Notes under the pieces: model-generated
The model's database searches: none
The model's input: the letters and a program-made list of their open reading frames with translations, nothing else
Told to the model about the DNA's origin: nothing
Origin: JBBDYD01 sp040901865
GTDB lineage: Bacteria; Bacteroidota; Ignavibacteria; UBA10030
NCBI GenBank assembly: GCA_040901865.1
Contig: JBBDYD010000136.1
Coordinates: 1-64,000, forward strand
Length of the DNA: 64,000 nt
Direction: 5' to 3'
Translations under genes and position numbers: made by a program
Part shown: positions 42,371 to 51,564 of the stretch, piece after piece
Position numbering within the stretch: the first letter of the stretch is position 1
Layout of the letters: each line of letters starts with the position of its first letter

Positions 42371-44604
42371 GATCTTCAACCATCATACATGCATTGGCGC
42401 TTCTGACCCTGGCTGCTTCCGTGCAGGCGCAGGTCCGCGATTGGCGCGTGCACAGCCGCGGCCTGCTTCATCAAAGCGTTTTTAATACAGGAGAATTGGG
42501 AAGAGCGTACAATGCCGGCGGGACGATCCAGCAGGGAATCCCCTCCATGGAATATCCCCCCCGGTCATCCATGATCCTCGACAGGACAAACTATCCGGGT
42601 CAGCACAATTCGTTCGGTAGCGGCATCTGGCTCGCCGGTACCAGGCCTGTCATCGGCCGGCAATATGCGTTTTGCGGAGCCGTCTCAGACGCGAGCGGCA
42701 ATCCGGTGACCGTGGCGGGGGTGTACGCCAATCCCATCAATCTTCAACGGATCGAAAACTTTCCTGTGCTGTCCAACGGGAACCTGAACCCGTCCTTCAA
42801 TCCGGACGAGGCCGAGGAGAAGATCATTGCGCAATGGTCAACGCCGGTCGGCATCACCGTCACGCGCACCAGCCGGGCCTGGAGTTATCCCGGTTATGAC
42901 AGCTTCATCATTTATGAATACGAATTTCAGAACACGACGACGGACACGATCTCAGACTTCTTCGTAACGTTTGCCAATACGTTCGGTCCATCAATGTTTG
43001 GTTATCAGCGAAATCATGGTCAATGGGTGGAAGGTTCGTTCCGCGGACAACCGCCGAGCGGGTTGGGTGATCATTTCTCCCGATTTGATCTTAAGAGATA
43101 CATGTCCTACAACCACGATCGTGAGGGGCTCCCGGATCCGGATTTCTTTGATACCTGGTCAGGTCCCGGCGATCGTGGCGGATTGAACTCACCGCAGGCC
43201 GTTGGCCTCGCGGTGTTACATTACGATTATGCTCATCTGAGCACGAGGAGTCAAACGAGTCAGGTATGGGTCCAGGCGTCTGACAGTGCCGGAATGTGGG
43301 ATGCCAACGACAAAGCGAAACAGCCGTTCATGCTTCGGTATGAGAACGGCAATCTTCCCGCCGCGGCAAAAACCGAATCCTGGATGAATCCTGTTGCACA
43401 GAGGAGAACCGGGATATTTTCGCCCTCGCAAAGTATTACTCCTTCACAGGATTCAACGCGTTTTGTCAATCAATTCGAGCCGGCCTTGTGGGACTATTGG
43501 AAGGGTCGTACGAAAGGATCTACAAATCTCTCGTGGTGGCAACCGGTGACACGCGGCCTCGGCTTCTACCCGTTCCTTGTGCCGCCCGGCGAGACCGTCC
43601 GGTTTACCGTGGCAGAAGTTGCCGGATACGGTCCGGGTGTTGCCGGAGATCGAGTGTATAAAGACCTCGGCGGCAACGTCCGCGCGGGCGTTGATGCAGG
43701 CATCTACTTTAATCCCGTTCCGAGCTGGTATGACACGCTTCAGTATGATCACCTTGGAAGCAAGCCGTACATCGGAAGCCGATACTTGCAGGATCATCCT
43801 TTGCCCTGGTATGTGACTCCCGGCGTTGTGTCCATCCGGGATGTTGCAGACCGGGCCATTCAGGCGTATACGGGTCAGCCGCTCATTAAGTACGATACGT
43901 TGCAGTACGAGCCGATCAATGCCCCGGCGGCAGGCGTGTATAACACGATCCCGATTCCCGTGCCCGCGCCGACGATCCGCATCGAAAATACGCGGGCTGC
44001 TGCAAATCAGATCGTCTGGGGGCCTCAAGTGGAATCCTTCAGCGCGCCCCGATTAAATGCTCCGTTCAAGCACTATGAAGTGCTGCGAGCACAGCATCCG
44101 CTTGGCCCCTGGGCTGTCATTGACAGTATTCCGCCGCAGGATCCCCGTTACTGGAGGGATTCGGTGTACGTGGTCCTGGATGTGGAAAGCAATCTGGGTG
44201 AATTCGTCGCGTACTCGGTGGTGTCAGTGGATTCTGCCGGCGGACGAAGCGGCATGAGCAACATGGTGCGGCATGAAACGCAGGCTCCGGCGGTGCAGAC
44301 GCTCGGGAAGGTGTACGTCGTCCCCAATCCGCTCATAGTCACGAGCGGACTGAGCGGCTCTGATCCTGCCGGCGAGGTAACGGATCGCATCCAGTTCATG
44401 GGGCTCCCCAGCAGATGCACGATTAGAATATTCTCTTACGCGGGTCAGCTCATCAACACGATCGAACATAACCGCGACACGTTCGGCAAACCGTGGTACC
44501 AGATCTCTCGCAACACGCAGGTCGTCGCGTCGGGCGTATACTTTTTTGTTGTCGAAGATGATCAGGGACGAAGGTCCAATGGAAAATTTGTCGTGATTCA
44601 CTAA
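42367..44604 (+). CDS. Large secreted protein of unknown function with T9SS-like C-terminus
   Basis: A 745-residue protein, GTG start overlapping the TonB receptor stop by four bases. It has a signal peptide (1-22), then a long region rich in aromatic and small residues that I do not recognise, a fibronectin-like segment near 560-650 (YEVLRAQHPLGPWAVIDSI) and a C-terminal domain that looks like a T9SS sorting domain (VYVVPNPL, then CTIRIFSYAGQLI, then ASGVYFFVVED). The strict coupling to a TonB receptor suggests a surface partner of it, in the place SusD would take. That role is an inference. Confidence 0.75.
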   Translation: MRSSTIIHALALLTLAASVQAQVRDWRVHSRGLLHQSVFNTGELGRAYNAGGTIQQGIPSMEYPPRSSMILDRTNYPGQHNSFGSGIWLAGTRPVIGRQYAFCGAVSDASGNPVTVAGVYANPINLQRIENFPVLSNGNLNPSFNPDEAEEKIIAQWSTPVGITVTRTSRAWSYPGYDSFIIYEYEFQNTTTDTISDFFVTFANTFGPSMFGYQRNHGQWVEGSFRGQPPSGLGDHFSRFDLKRYMSYNHDREGLPDPDFFDTWSGPGDRGGLNSPQAVGLAVLHYDYAHLSTRSQTSQVWVQASDSAGMWDANDKAKQPFMLRYENGNLPAAAKTESWMNPVAQRRTGIFSPSQSITPSQDSTRFVNQFEPALWDYWKGRTKGSTNLSWWQPVTRGLGFYPFLVPPGETVRFTVAEVAGYGPGVAGDRVYKDLGGNVRAGVDAGIYFNPVPSWYDTLQYDHLGSKPYIGSRYLQDHPLPWYVTPGVVSIRDVADRAIQAYTGQPLIKYDTLQYEPINAPAAGVYNTIPIPVPAPTIRIENTRAAANQIVWGPQVESFSAPRLNAPFKHYEVLRAQHPLGPWAVIDSIPPQDPRYWRDSVYVVLDVESNLGEFVAYSVVSVDSAGGRSGMSNMVRHETQAPAVQTLGKVYVVPNPLIVTSGLSGSDPAGEVTDRIQFMGLPSRCTIRIFSYAGQLINTIEHNRDTFGKPWYQISRNTQVVASGVYFFVVEDDQGRRSNGKFVVIH

Positions 44605-44607
44605 ACG

Positions 44608-45675
44608 ATGAGCCGATCAGCAACATATGCACGGGCAACGAAGGCTGCGAGCATTAGAAGGAAGCTGCTTGCGGTTCTCGTGGGAGTGCTCCTTGCGAGC
44701 GCTCCCGCTGTTGCCCAAAAGGTGGGGAGCACCGCGATGCAGTTCCTTAAGGTGATGCCCAGCGCCCGGGCGACTGCACTTGGCGAAGCGTACAGCGTCT
44801 GGGCTTCGGGTGCGGAGGCGGTTGCCTGGAATCCGGGAGGCGTGGCGCTCGTGCTGAATCACGAAGTCTCGGCGACATACATTGACTGGTTGTTTGATAC
44901 CCGGCAAGGAGCTCTTTCGTACGCGCTTTCACTTGGCGACATCGGCGCCCTTGGTCTGCAGGTTCAGTACGTGGACTTCGGCGAGTTCGAGGAAACCACA
45001 AATCAGCGTCCGTTCATCAGCGACCCGGACAACCCGGGGCTCACCGGCAGGACGTTCCGCCCTTTTAGCGCGCTCTTCGGAGTGACCTATGCCCGTTCTC
45101 TGACAGACAGGTTCTCGGTCGGGTTGGGAGTCAAATACGTTCACGAATCTCTCTTTGGCGGTCAAAGCATCAATGCAATGGTTACGCAGGGAGTGTTTGA
45201 AAGCGTGAACACCTGGGGAAACGGCGTTTTATTCGATTTTGGCATGCGGTATAACACCGGTTATCGGACGATCCATGTGGCGGCCTCGGTGCAGAATTTC
45301 GGGGCAGACGTGACATTTGCCAGGGAATCGAATCCGGTTCCGCTCCTGTTCCGGTTTGGCATCGCGGCCGATCTGATGGGGCCGAATGCGCTTCTTGCAA
45401 TTGACGAGGGAAACCGGCTGAGTGCCGCATTCGATATTTTCCATCCCAACGATTATTCCCAGCAGGGTCATGTCGGCGTCGAGTACGAATTTGCTTCGGT
45501 CATTGCCCTGCGGGCCGGATACAAGCTCAACTATGATTTTGAGGGGCTGACCTTCGGAGGCGGAATCAAGCACCAGCTGGCGGGTGTGGGCCTTTCCCTC
45601 GATTACAGCTATGGTTCCATGGGAACGTATTTGGGCAGCGTTCAGCGCATCAGTATCGGTGCCGTGCTGCCATGA
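44608..45675 (+). CDS. PorV/PorQ-family outer-membrane protein
   Basis: A 355-residue beta-barrel of the UPF0164/PorV group: after the signal peptide comes AMQFLKVMPSARATALGEAY and EAVAWNPGGVAL, the family's N-terminal hallmark, and the barrel closes with a phenylalanine-free last strand. PorV shuttles T9SS cargo to the attachment complex in studied species. This copy is embedded in a transport operon, so it may serve the adjacent T9SS protein specifically. It starts 3 bases after that gene and overlaps the next one (ATGA). Confidence 0.88.
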   Translation: MSRSATYARATKAASIRRKLLAVLVGVLLASAPAVAQKVGSTAMQFLKVMPSARATALGEAYSVWASGAEAVAWNPGGVALVLNHEVSATYIDWLFDTRQGALSYALSLGDIGALGLQVQYVDFGEFEETTNQRPFISDPDNPGLTGRTFRPFSALFGVTYARSLTDRFSVGLGVKYVHESLFGGQSINAMVTQGVFESVNTWGNGVLFDFGMRYNTGYRTIHVAASVQNFGADVTFARESNPVPLLFRFGIAADLMGPNALLAIDEGNRLSAAFDIFHPNDYSQQGHVGVEYEFASVIALRAGYKLNYDFEGLTFGGGIKHQLAGVGLSLDYSYGSMGTYLGSVQRISIGAVLP

Positions 45676-47156
45676 GAATGAGACCGCGAATGTCCATAGC
45701 GATTCCGGTTTGCCTGCTCACGCTCAGCATCGCTGCGACAGGTTCTCTCAACGCTCAGGGATACAACGGTCCTCTGACGATCCAGGGACTCGAGCAGACG
45801 ACGATGCACTCCGTTTCCGCACGGGCAACGGGAGGGATTTCTCTGGGCATCACGAGCGACGTTGGGGCGATGTTTCAGAATCCGGCTTCATTGTATCAGC
45901 TTTCCAATCCGCAAATTTCCGCCGGCGGTTTTCTGCAGGTCAGAAGCCAGAGGCAAACCCAGCACTTTGCGCCTGTCCGATATTATTCCAACTTCAGTCT
46001 CCTGATGGAAGGGTTGACGCACCTCATTCCGGATCCGTCGTCCGGCGGATTCACAGTGCGGGACACGGTGCAACGGCCCTATGACGCCATTCGTCCGAAT
46101 TGGGCGCGCTCCGGAAATCACACTGCTCCGCTGCAGGGCCTGCTTGCCGTTCCGTTCACTATCGGGGAGTTCAAGGTGGTGGCGGGAGCCGGAGTCGTGG
46201 AGTATGCGAATGTGGATCATTTCTATCAGAACAACAATGTTCTCATGCCGGCGCTGTTCCTTCAGCGGCCTCTTCCAACGTTCAGGCCGCCCGACAATGC
46301 TCCGATCATCGCTGATTGGTATCAATACATCCAATCCCGCGAAGGGGCGATCCGCGGGTACGGCGGAGCGGTATCGGCGGGGTGGGATGAGATCGGATTC
46401 TCGTTCGGGATCAGCGGAATGATCCTCAACGGAAGTTCGGACGACTTCGAGAGTTTGGTGAGCAGAGGCAGGCTGACGTTCTATTCGAATGCCTTTCGCC
46501 TGGATTCCGTTTACAGCCGCACGACGAGCACGGGAACGTCCGACTATGAGGGAGAAGAATTCACGCTCAACGCGGTGTATCTCGGCCGGTTTGTCAGGAT
46601 TGCAGCAACTGCCACCCTGCCGATGGAGATCCGGAGAATCTACTCGATGGAAACAAGTACCGATTCGACCGGAATACCGATTGTGACATCGTCGACCGGC
46701 AGGGACCGTATTCAGATCCCACTCCGGGCAACAGTTTCCCTTGTGCTGATGCCGCGGGAGAATCTCACGCTCGGGCTGGAGTATAAGACCCGGCCGTATG
46801 CGTCAGCCGTGTACCGATCAGCTGCCGGAGTCGAATCGTCCCCGTGGCTTTCGTCGTCGATCGTCCGGATCGGCGCAGAGTATCGTCCGTTGGACTGGCT
46901 TTCACTGCGAGGCGGTCTTCGGGGGCAGTCGGAGGTCTTTCAGCCGGACGGAAATCCGATCGAAGGCGAACCCGTGACGTTCTCGGTTTATACTGCCGGG
47001 TTTGGCGTCAACTACGCGGGTGTCAGGTTCAATCTTGCGTACGAATATGGAAGAATGAAGTATCAGGACGTCTGGGGAAGTGCCGTGAGCTTCAACAGTT
47101 ACAGGCGAAATACGGTTGCGGCGAACATTGAGTACGATCTTCCGGTGCTCTGGTGA
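45672..47156 (+). CDS. Outer-membrane beta-barrel protein (FadL/OmpP1-like)
   Basis: A 494-residue barrel protein: signal peptide (1-29), then GITSDVGAMFQNPASLYQLS, a segment resembling the start of FadL/OmpP1-type channels and PorV-like proteins, and many amphipathic strands to the C-terminus. The ligand is unknown. It closes the four-gene block started by the TonB receptor, overlapping the PorV-like gene by four bases. Confidence 0.72.
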   Translation: MRMRPRMSIAIPVCLLTLSIAATGSLNAQGYNGPLTIQGLEQTTMHSVSARATGGISLGITSDVGAMFQNPASLYQLSNPQISAGGFLQVRSQRQTQHFAPVRYYSNFSLLMEGLTHLIPDPSSGGFTVRDTVQRPYDAIRPNWARSGNHTAPLQGLLAVPFTIGEFKVVAGAGVVEYANVDHFYQNNNVLMPALFLQRPLPTFRPPDNAPIIADWYQYIQSREGAIRGYGGAVSAGWDEIGFSFGISGMILNGSSDDFESLVSRGRLTFYSNAFRLDSVYSRTTSTGTSDYEGEEFTLNAVYLGRFVRIAATATLPMEIRRIYSMETSTDSTGIPIVTSSTGRDRIQIPLRATVSLVLMPRENLTLGLEYKTRPYASAVYRSAAGVESSPWLSSSIVRIGAEYRPLDWLSLRGGLRGQSEVFQPDGNPIEGEPVTFSVYTAGFGVNYAGVRFNLAYEYGRMKYQDVWGSAVSFNSYRRNTVAANIEYDLPVLW

Positions 47157-47220
47157 TCCGCCGCATCACAACAAGGATGTCATAATTCAAGATCCATTCA
47201 CCAACCTCAGGAGGTGCATC

Positions 47221-49041
47221 ATGAGGACTTTCTACGTTGTTATTCTTCTCACGTGTTCTGTCGCGATGGTCTTCGCCCAGAGTGCGGGAGATTATCGTTC
47301 GGTTGCGAGCGGCAACTGGAGCGTCTCAGGAACCTGGCAGACGTTTAACGGCTCGATCTGGGGCGCGGCAGCATCGCCTCCCACCGGATCCGAAGTGATC
47401 ACCGTACTAGCTGCGGACTCGGTGTACGTCGATGTTGCAGTGACGATCACCGACACGCTGAAGCACCAGGGAATCGTTGCCGGAGGAGTGAATCTGACGG
47501 TCGGCAACGGCGGCGTGTACCAGTACGATCGGGATGCCGGGTCACTTCCGGCGGGTACAACCTGGGCAACAGGGTCGACGTACTATGTTACCGGAATTAC
47601 CGCGACGGCCCCTGCGAACAGAAATCAGAATTTCTACAACATCGTTCTCAACACCCCAAACATGGCTTCGAATCGGGATCTGGGTTTCGACAGTACCACC
47701 GTTTCCGGAAATATCACCGTCCTGGCATCGGGAACCGGTTCGATCCGATGGCAAATGGGTGCTCCGCTGGCTGGTGATACAATCATCGCATGGCTTTTCG
47801 GTGACATCATCCAGCAAGGGGGACAATTCTCTTCGAACGGAACAAGCAACGCAAACAGCCATGTTGTGATCCATCACTATGGCAACACGACCGTTACGGG
47901 TGGCAATTTCTCCGTCAGCCGCGGCTCGCAGGGAGGTACCGGCAGCGTGCGATGGTATCTGTACGGCGACTTCTCCATGTCGAATGCAACAACGCAGAAT
48001 TCGAATGTCTCCGGGGCGAGGTTCATTTTTGCAGCGCAAGGCACGCAGACACTCGAGCTGGGCAGCGGAAATACGCTCACCGCCTTCCCGATGGAGATCG
48101 ACAGCGGAACAACGGTTGACATGGGGTTGAGCAAGTTACGAGGGAGCGGAAGGTTTGTCGTTCATGACGGGGCATACCTGGCAACAGCGGAACCGGGCGG
48201 AATCGACAGTGCAGTAAGCGTCAGCGGGACTCCGTTCACCTTGAGCAAGAAGGCTGGATACTTTTTCAATGGAGTGGTGAACCAGGTAACGGGGACAAGA
48301 ATGCCGGATACGGTCTCTGTTCTTGTCACTGACAACCCGGACACGCTTACCCTTAGTGACACCGTTGCGGTTACCAACGCACTCATACTGAGGAGCGGTG
48401 TGCTGAACAATACTCATCCGTTTACGCTCGGACCCGATGCATCTCTTGGTACCGGTCATGCTAACGGGATTGCCGGCATTGCGGATCAGCTTGTTGTACC
48501 GTTTGATCCCTCCAATGTGACGAGATTCGATTTTGTCGGATTGGCCAACCAGGTGACGAGTGCGGCAATGCCGGATACCATTGTCAACCTGACGATCGAT
48601 AATCCGGATACCGTCTTTCTTTCGCTGGCCACGCATATCACGGGGATTCTCAGACTGAAGGCCGGCATTTTTGATAATACGATCCCATTCACCCTCGGGC
48701 CGAGTGCCACCATTTCGTATGAAGGCGGTATGCTGAGAATCGCAACCTCGGCAGGAAACGCGGAGAATGTGATTCCGGAATCGTTCTTTGTCGAACAAAA
48801 CTATCCGAATCCGTTCAACCCCGCGACGACCATTCGCTACGGAATATCCGAAGCATCCAACGTTTCGGCTGTTGTGTACAACATGCTTGGTCAGAAGGTC
48901 ACCACCGTGTTCGAAGGCAGAAAAGAGCCGGGAACGCATCAACTGCGGTTCAACGCTTCCAATCTGCCCTCCGGCGTGTACCTGCTCCGCATCCAGGCCG
49001 GAAGCAACTCGATGGTCAGGCGGATGGTGTTGATGAAATAG
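47221..49041 (+). CDS. Secreted repetitive beta-protein with T9SS sorting domain
   Basis: A 606-residue protein with a signal peptide (about 1-20). The body is rich in Gly, Ser, Thr and Asn with repeated motifs such as TVDMGLSKLRGSGRF and SVLVTDNPDTLTLSDTV, echoed later by VNLTIDNPDTVFLS. This pattern is common in beta-helical adhesin-like surface proteins. The C-terminus (from FFVEQNYPNPFNP) is a T9SS sorting domain. Start 47221 has an AGGAGG site 7 bases before it. It may bind plant polysaccharide, but that is only from context. Confidence 0.85.
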   Translation: MRTFYVVILLTCSVAMVFAQSAGDYRSVASGNWSVSGTWQTFNGSIWGAAASPPTGSEVITVLAADSVYVDVAVTITDTLKHQGIVAGGVNLTVGNGGVYQYDRDAGSLPAGTTWATGSTYYVTGITATAPANRNQNFYNIVLNTPNMASNRDLGFDSTTVSGNITVLASGTGSIRWQMGAPLAGDTIIAWLFGDIIQQGGQFSSNGTSNANSHVVIHHYGNTTVTGGNFSVSRGSQGGTGSVRWYLYGDFSMSNATTQNSNVSGARFIFAAQGTQTLELGSGNTLTAFPMEIDSGTTVDMGLSKLRGSGRFVVHDGAYLATAEPGGIDSAVSVSGTPFTLSKKAGYFFNGVVNQVTGTRMPDTVSVLVTDNPDTLTLSDTVAVTNALILRSGVLNNTHPFTLGPDASLGTGHANGIAGIADQLVVPFDPSNVTRFDFVGLANQVTSAAMPDTIVNLTIDNPDTVFLSLATHITGILRLKAGIFDNTIPFTLGPSATISYEGGMLRIATSAGNAENVIPESFFVEQNYPNPFNPATTIRYGISEASNVSAVVYNMLGQKVTTVFEGRKEPGTHQLRFNASNLPSGVYLLRIQAGSNSMVRRMVLMK

Positions 49042-49082
49042 TGAAGAGTGAAGAGTGAAGAGTGAAGAGTAAAGAGTAAAAA
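49041..49082. repeat. Exact and near-exact heptamer tandem repeat
   Basis: GTGAAGA occurs four times in a row, then GTAAAGA and GTAAAAA. It starts on the last base of the preceding stop codon and fills almost all the space before the GH105 gene. Confidence 0.85.
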
Positions 49083-49089
49083 GAAAAGC

Positions 49090-50304
49090 ATGAAGTGGAT
49101 TGCCTACATTTCCCTCGTTGCGTGTGTTGGTTGCGCGCAACAAGGTGTGAAAGATGCTCCCAGCGGGAAGCCGTGGTCCGAACGGATCGCGGCTTCTTTC
49201 CTGGCGCGGTATCCTGATGCCGTTCCGTATAACGCCGGCAATCCGGAGTTGCGATGGAACTATGAACAGGGATTGATGTTTGTCGGATTCCTCCGTCTCA
49301 CCGACGCAACTGGGAACCGGATGTATGCCGATGTTGTCCGCAAGAATCTCGACCTCTATGTGGGAGATGACGGGTCGATCAGAACGTATAAGAAGAGTGA
49401 CTATAATCTGGACATGATCGCATCCGGCAGGGCGTTGTTGAGCACCTACCGAACCACCGGCAATCCAAAGTACCGTGCGGCGGCTGACACGCTGAGAAGC
49501 CAGCTGCGGGAGCAGCCGCGGACAGCGTCCGGCGGATTCTGGCACAAAAAGGTTTATCCGGATCAGATGTGGCTTGACGGGATCTTCATGGCCGAGCCGT
49601 TCTACACAGAGTACTCCGTACTGACGGGCGATACAGCGGCGTTTGCGGACATTGCGCATCAGATCCTGCTCCTTGAGCAGAAAGCGCGGGATTCGAAGAC
49701 CGGACTGATCTACCATGGCTGGGATGAAAGCAAGAATCAGCAATGGGCGAATCCGGAAACCGGCGTCTCTCCGAATATTTGGGGAAGAGCGCTGGGATGG
49801 TACGCAATGGGGATTCTCGATGTGCTTGATTCGTTTCCGGAGAATCACCGGAGCCGCAAGGATCTGATCGCCGTGTTTCAACGGCTTTCAGCCGCATTGA
49901 TCAATTTTCAGGATCCCAAAACAGGTTTGTGGCACCAGGTTGTTGATCAACCCGGAAGAGAAGGCAATTATCTCGAGGCCTCAGCATCAGCGATGTTCAC
50001 GTATGCTCTGGCAAAGGGGGTGCGGAAAGGATATCTGGACGCAAAATACGAGGCCCATGCACGAAGGGCGTTCAACGGGATTCTTACAGAGTTTGTCACT
50101 GAAAACGAACAGGGGTTGGTCGATCTCCATCATGTGTGTGCTGTTGCGGGATTGGGCGGGAATCCCTATCGAGACGGGAGTTACCAGTACTACGTCGGCG
50201 AGCCGAGGCGAACGAATGATTTCAAGGGAGTCGGACCGTTCCTCCTGGCAGCAATGGAAATCGAGAAGCTGGATAATAGGAAGGAGAAGTCACCACCTCC
50301 ATGA
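49090..50304 (+). CDS. Unsaturated rhamnogalacturonyl/galacturonyl hydrolase, GH105
   Basis: A 404-residue (alpha/alpha)6-barrel protein of GH105 (YteR-like). It has a lipobox (CVGC, Cys15), so it is anchored in the periplasm or on the surface. The catalytic-acid Asp163 is in QMWLDGIFM and WGRALGWYAMG is the other family hallmark. It removes unsaturated uronic acid from the ends of lyase products, giving the substrate for KduI. Its stop overlaps the LacI gene (ATGA), linking the enzyme to the regulator. Confidence 0.93.
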   Translation: MKWIAYISLVACVGCAQQGVKDAPSGKPWSERIAASFLARYPDAVPYNAGNPELRWNYEQGLMFVGFLRLTDATGNRMYADVVRKNLDLYVGDDGSIRTYKKSDYNLDMIASGRALLSTYRTTGNPKYRAAADTLRSQLREQPRTASGGFWHKKVYPDQMWLDGIFMAEPFYTEYSVLTGDTAAFADIAHQILLLEQKARDSKTGLIYHGWDESKNQQWANPETGVSPNIWGRALGWYAMGILDVLDSFPENHRSRKDLIAVFQRLSAALINFQDPKTGLWHQVVDQPGREGNYLEASASAMFTYALAKGVRKGYLDAKYEAHARRAFNGILTEFVTENEQGLVDLHHVCAVAGLGGNPYRDGSYQYYVGEPRRTNDFKGVGPFLLAAMEIEKLDNRKEKSPPP

Positions 50305-51386
50305 AGAAACAACGGCAGCGCGGGTTTCAGATAACGCTGGATGATATAGCAGAAAAACTCGGTGTTTCAAAAGTCTCAGTCTCAAAGGCACTGCGCGGCC
50401 ACCCCGACATTTCCGCCGAAACAGCCTCAAAGATAAAAGAAACCGCACGCAAGCTCGGGTATTCACCAAACTTCATGGCGCGCAATCTTTCCTCCCGGCA
50501 GACCAACACCATCGGCGTGGTTGTTCCCAAGATCGCACACCACTTTTTTGCCTCCGTCATCGAGGGGATCTACGACGCTGCCCTGCAGAACGGCTACGAG
50601 GTCATGCTCACCGTGTCGCAGGAGAGTTCAGAGCGGGAGTTGCGGCATGTGAATTCTCTTCTCTCGATGCGGGTGGACGGATTGATCGTCTCCGTTTCCC
50701 AGCAGACGCGCGATTACACCGTGTTTGAGCATATCCGGGATATGGGGATGCCGTTGACCTTCATGGACCGCGTTCCGCCCATCAACGGATTTAACACGGT
50801 CGTAGCGGATGACCGAGGGGGTGCGTTTGCCGCGACAGAACACATTTTAAATCTGGGATATCGGAAGATTGCGCACCTCGGAGGTTACCAGTATACGAGC
50901 ATCGGGAAGGAGCGGGGCAGGGGATTTCTCGATGCAATGAAGAAGCGTGGGGTGAAGGTCCGCAAAGACTGGGTGGTGTACGGCGGATTTGACGAGAGCG
51001 AGGGGTACAAGGGATTCAAGGCGCTGTATGCGACCGGCGAACTGCCCGAAGTGATTTTCGCTGTGACGTTTCCGGTGGCGATTGGAGTTTACCGCGCCGT
51101 ACAGGAAATGGGCATGAAGATTCCCGACGACGTCGACATTATTTGCTTCGGCAACAGCGGATTGAATCATCTGTTGTCTCCTTCCATGAGTTACGTGGAA
51201 CAGCCGACGGCGGACCTGGGTCGAAGGGCTTTTGAAGTTACGTTGGAGAGCATCAGGAACAAGGGAACCCTTCCGCCGCAACATATCAAACTTCCAACGT
51301 CGCTCGTGCTTAATGAAACATGTACGAAGAAGAGCCAAGGCTCCTCGCGAGCCTGGCTGGGATCGCTGGGAAGGAAAGGGGCGTGA
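50301..51386 (+). CDS. LacI-family transcriptional regulator
   Basis: A 361-residue regulator. The N-terminal LacI helix-turn-helix (about residues 9-55: TLDDIAEKLGVSKVSVSKAL) is followed by the hinge and a periplasmic-binding-protein-like sensor domain (65-340). It probably represses the pectin genes and is released by a sugar-acid ligand; both are inferred from position. A possible operator is the palindrome at 35088. Confidence 0.93.
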   Translation: MKKQRQRGFQITLDDIAEKLGVSKVSVSKALRGHPDISAETASKIKETARKLGYSPNFMARNLSSRQTNTIGVVVPKIAHHFFASVIEGIYDAALQNGYEVMLTVSQESSERELRHVNSLLSMRVDGLIVSVSQQTRDYTVFEHIRDMGMPLTFMDRVPPINGFNTVVADDRGGAFAATEHILNLGYRKIAHLGGYQYTSIGKERGRGFLDAMKKRGVKVRKDWVVYGGFDESEGYKGFKALYATGELPEVIFAVTFPVAIGVYRAVQEMGMKIPDDVDIICFGNSGLNHLLSPSMSYVEQPTADLGRRAFEVTLESIRNKGTLPPQHIKLPTSLVLNETCTKKSQGSSRAWLGSLGRKGA

Positions 51387-51411
51387 CAGTAGGAGGAGAT
51401 TGGAAGCCGGA

Positions 51412-51481
51412 GGTCAGAGGTCAGAAGTCAGAAGTCAGAGGTCAGAAGTCAGAGGTCAGAAGTCAGAGGTCAGAAGTCGGA
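51412..51481. repeat. Ten-unit heptamer tandem repeat (GGTCAGA/AGTCAGA)
   Basis: Ten consecutive 7-base units alternate between GGTCAGA and AGTCAGA, the last one altered to AGTCGGA. It lies between the LacI gene and the start of the TonB receptor gene, within its probable leader. Confidence 0.9.
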
Positions 51482-51564
51482 AACAAGAGGGTCGATACTG
51501 TTACGGACAGCAGCATGATCCCCGGAGAAGTTTGGAAGTTCTCAACATCGGAATAAAGGACACC

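Noticed and set aside
48136..49881. A 581-codon antisense frame over the T9SS and GH105 genes
   Set aside because: It is opposite two well supported genes with signal peptide, sorting domain and catalytic motifs. It has no recognisable domain and runs through the heptamer repeat.
51232..51564. N-terminal extension of the second TonB receptor
   Set aside because: The frame is open but overlaps the LacI gene and the heptamer repeat; the signal peptide begins only after 51565.
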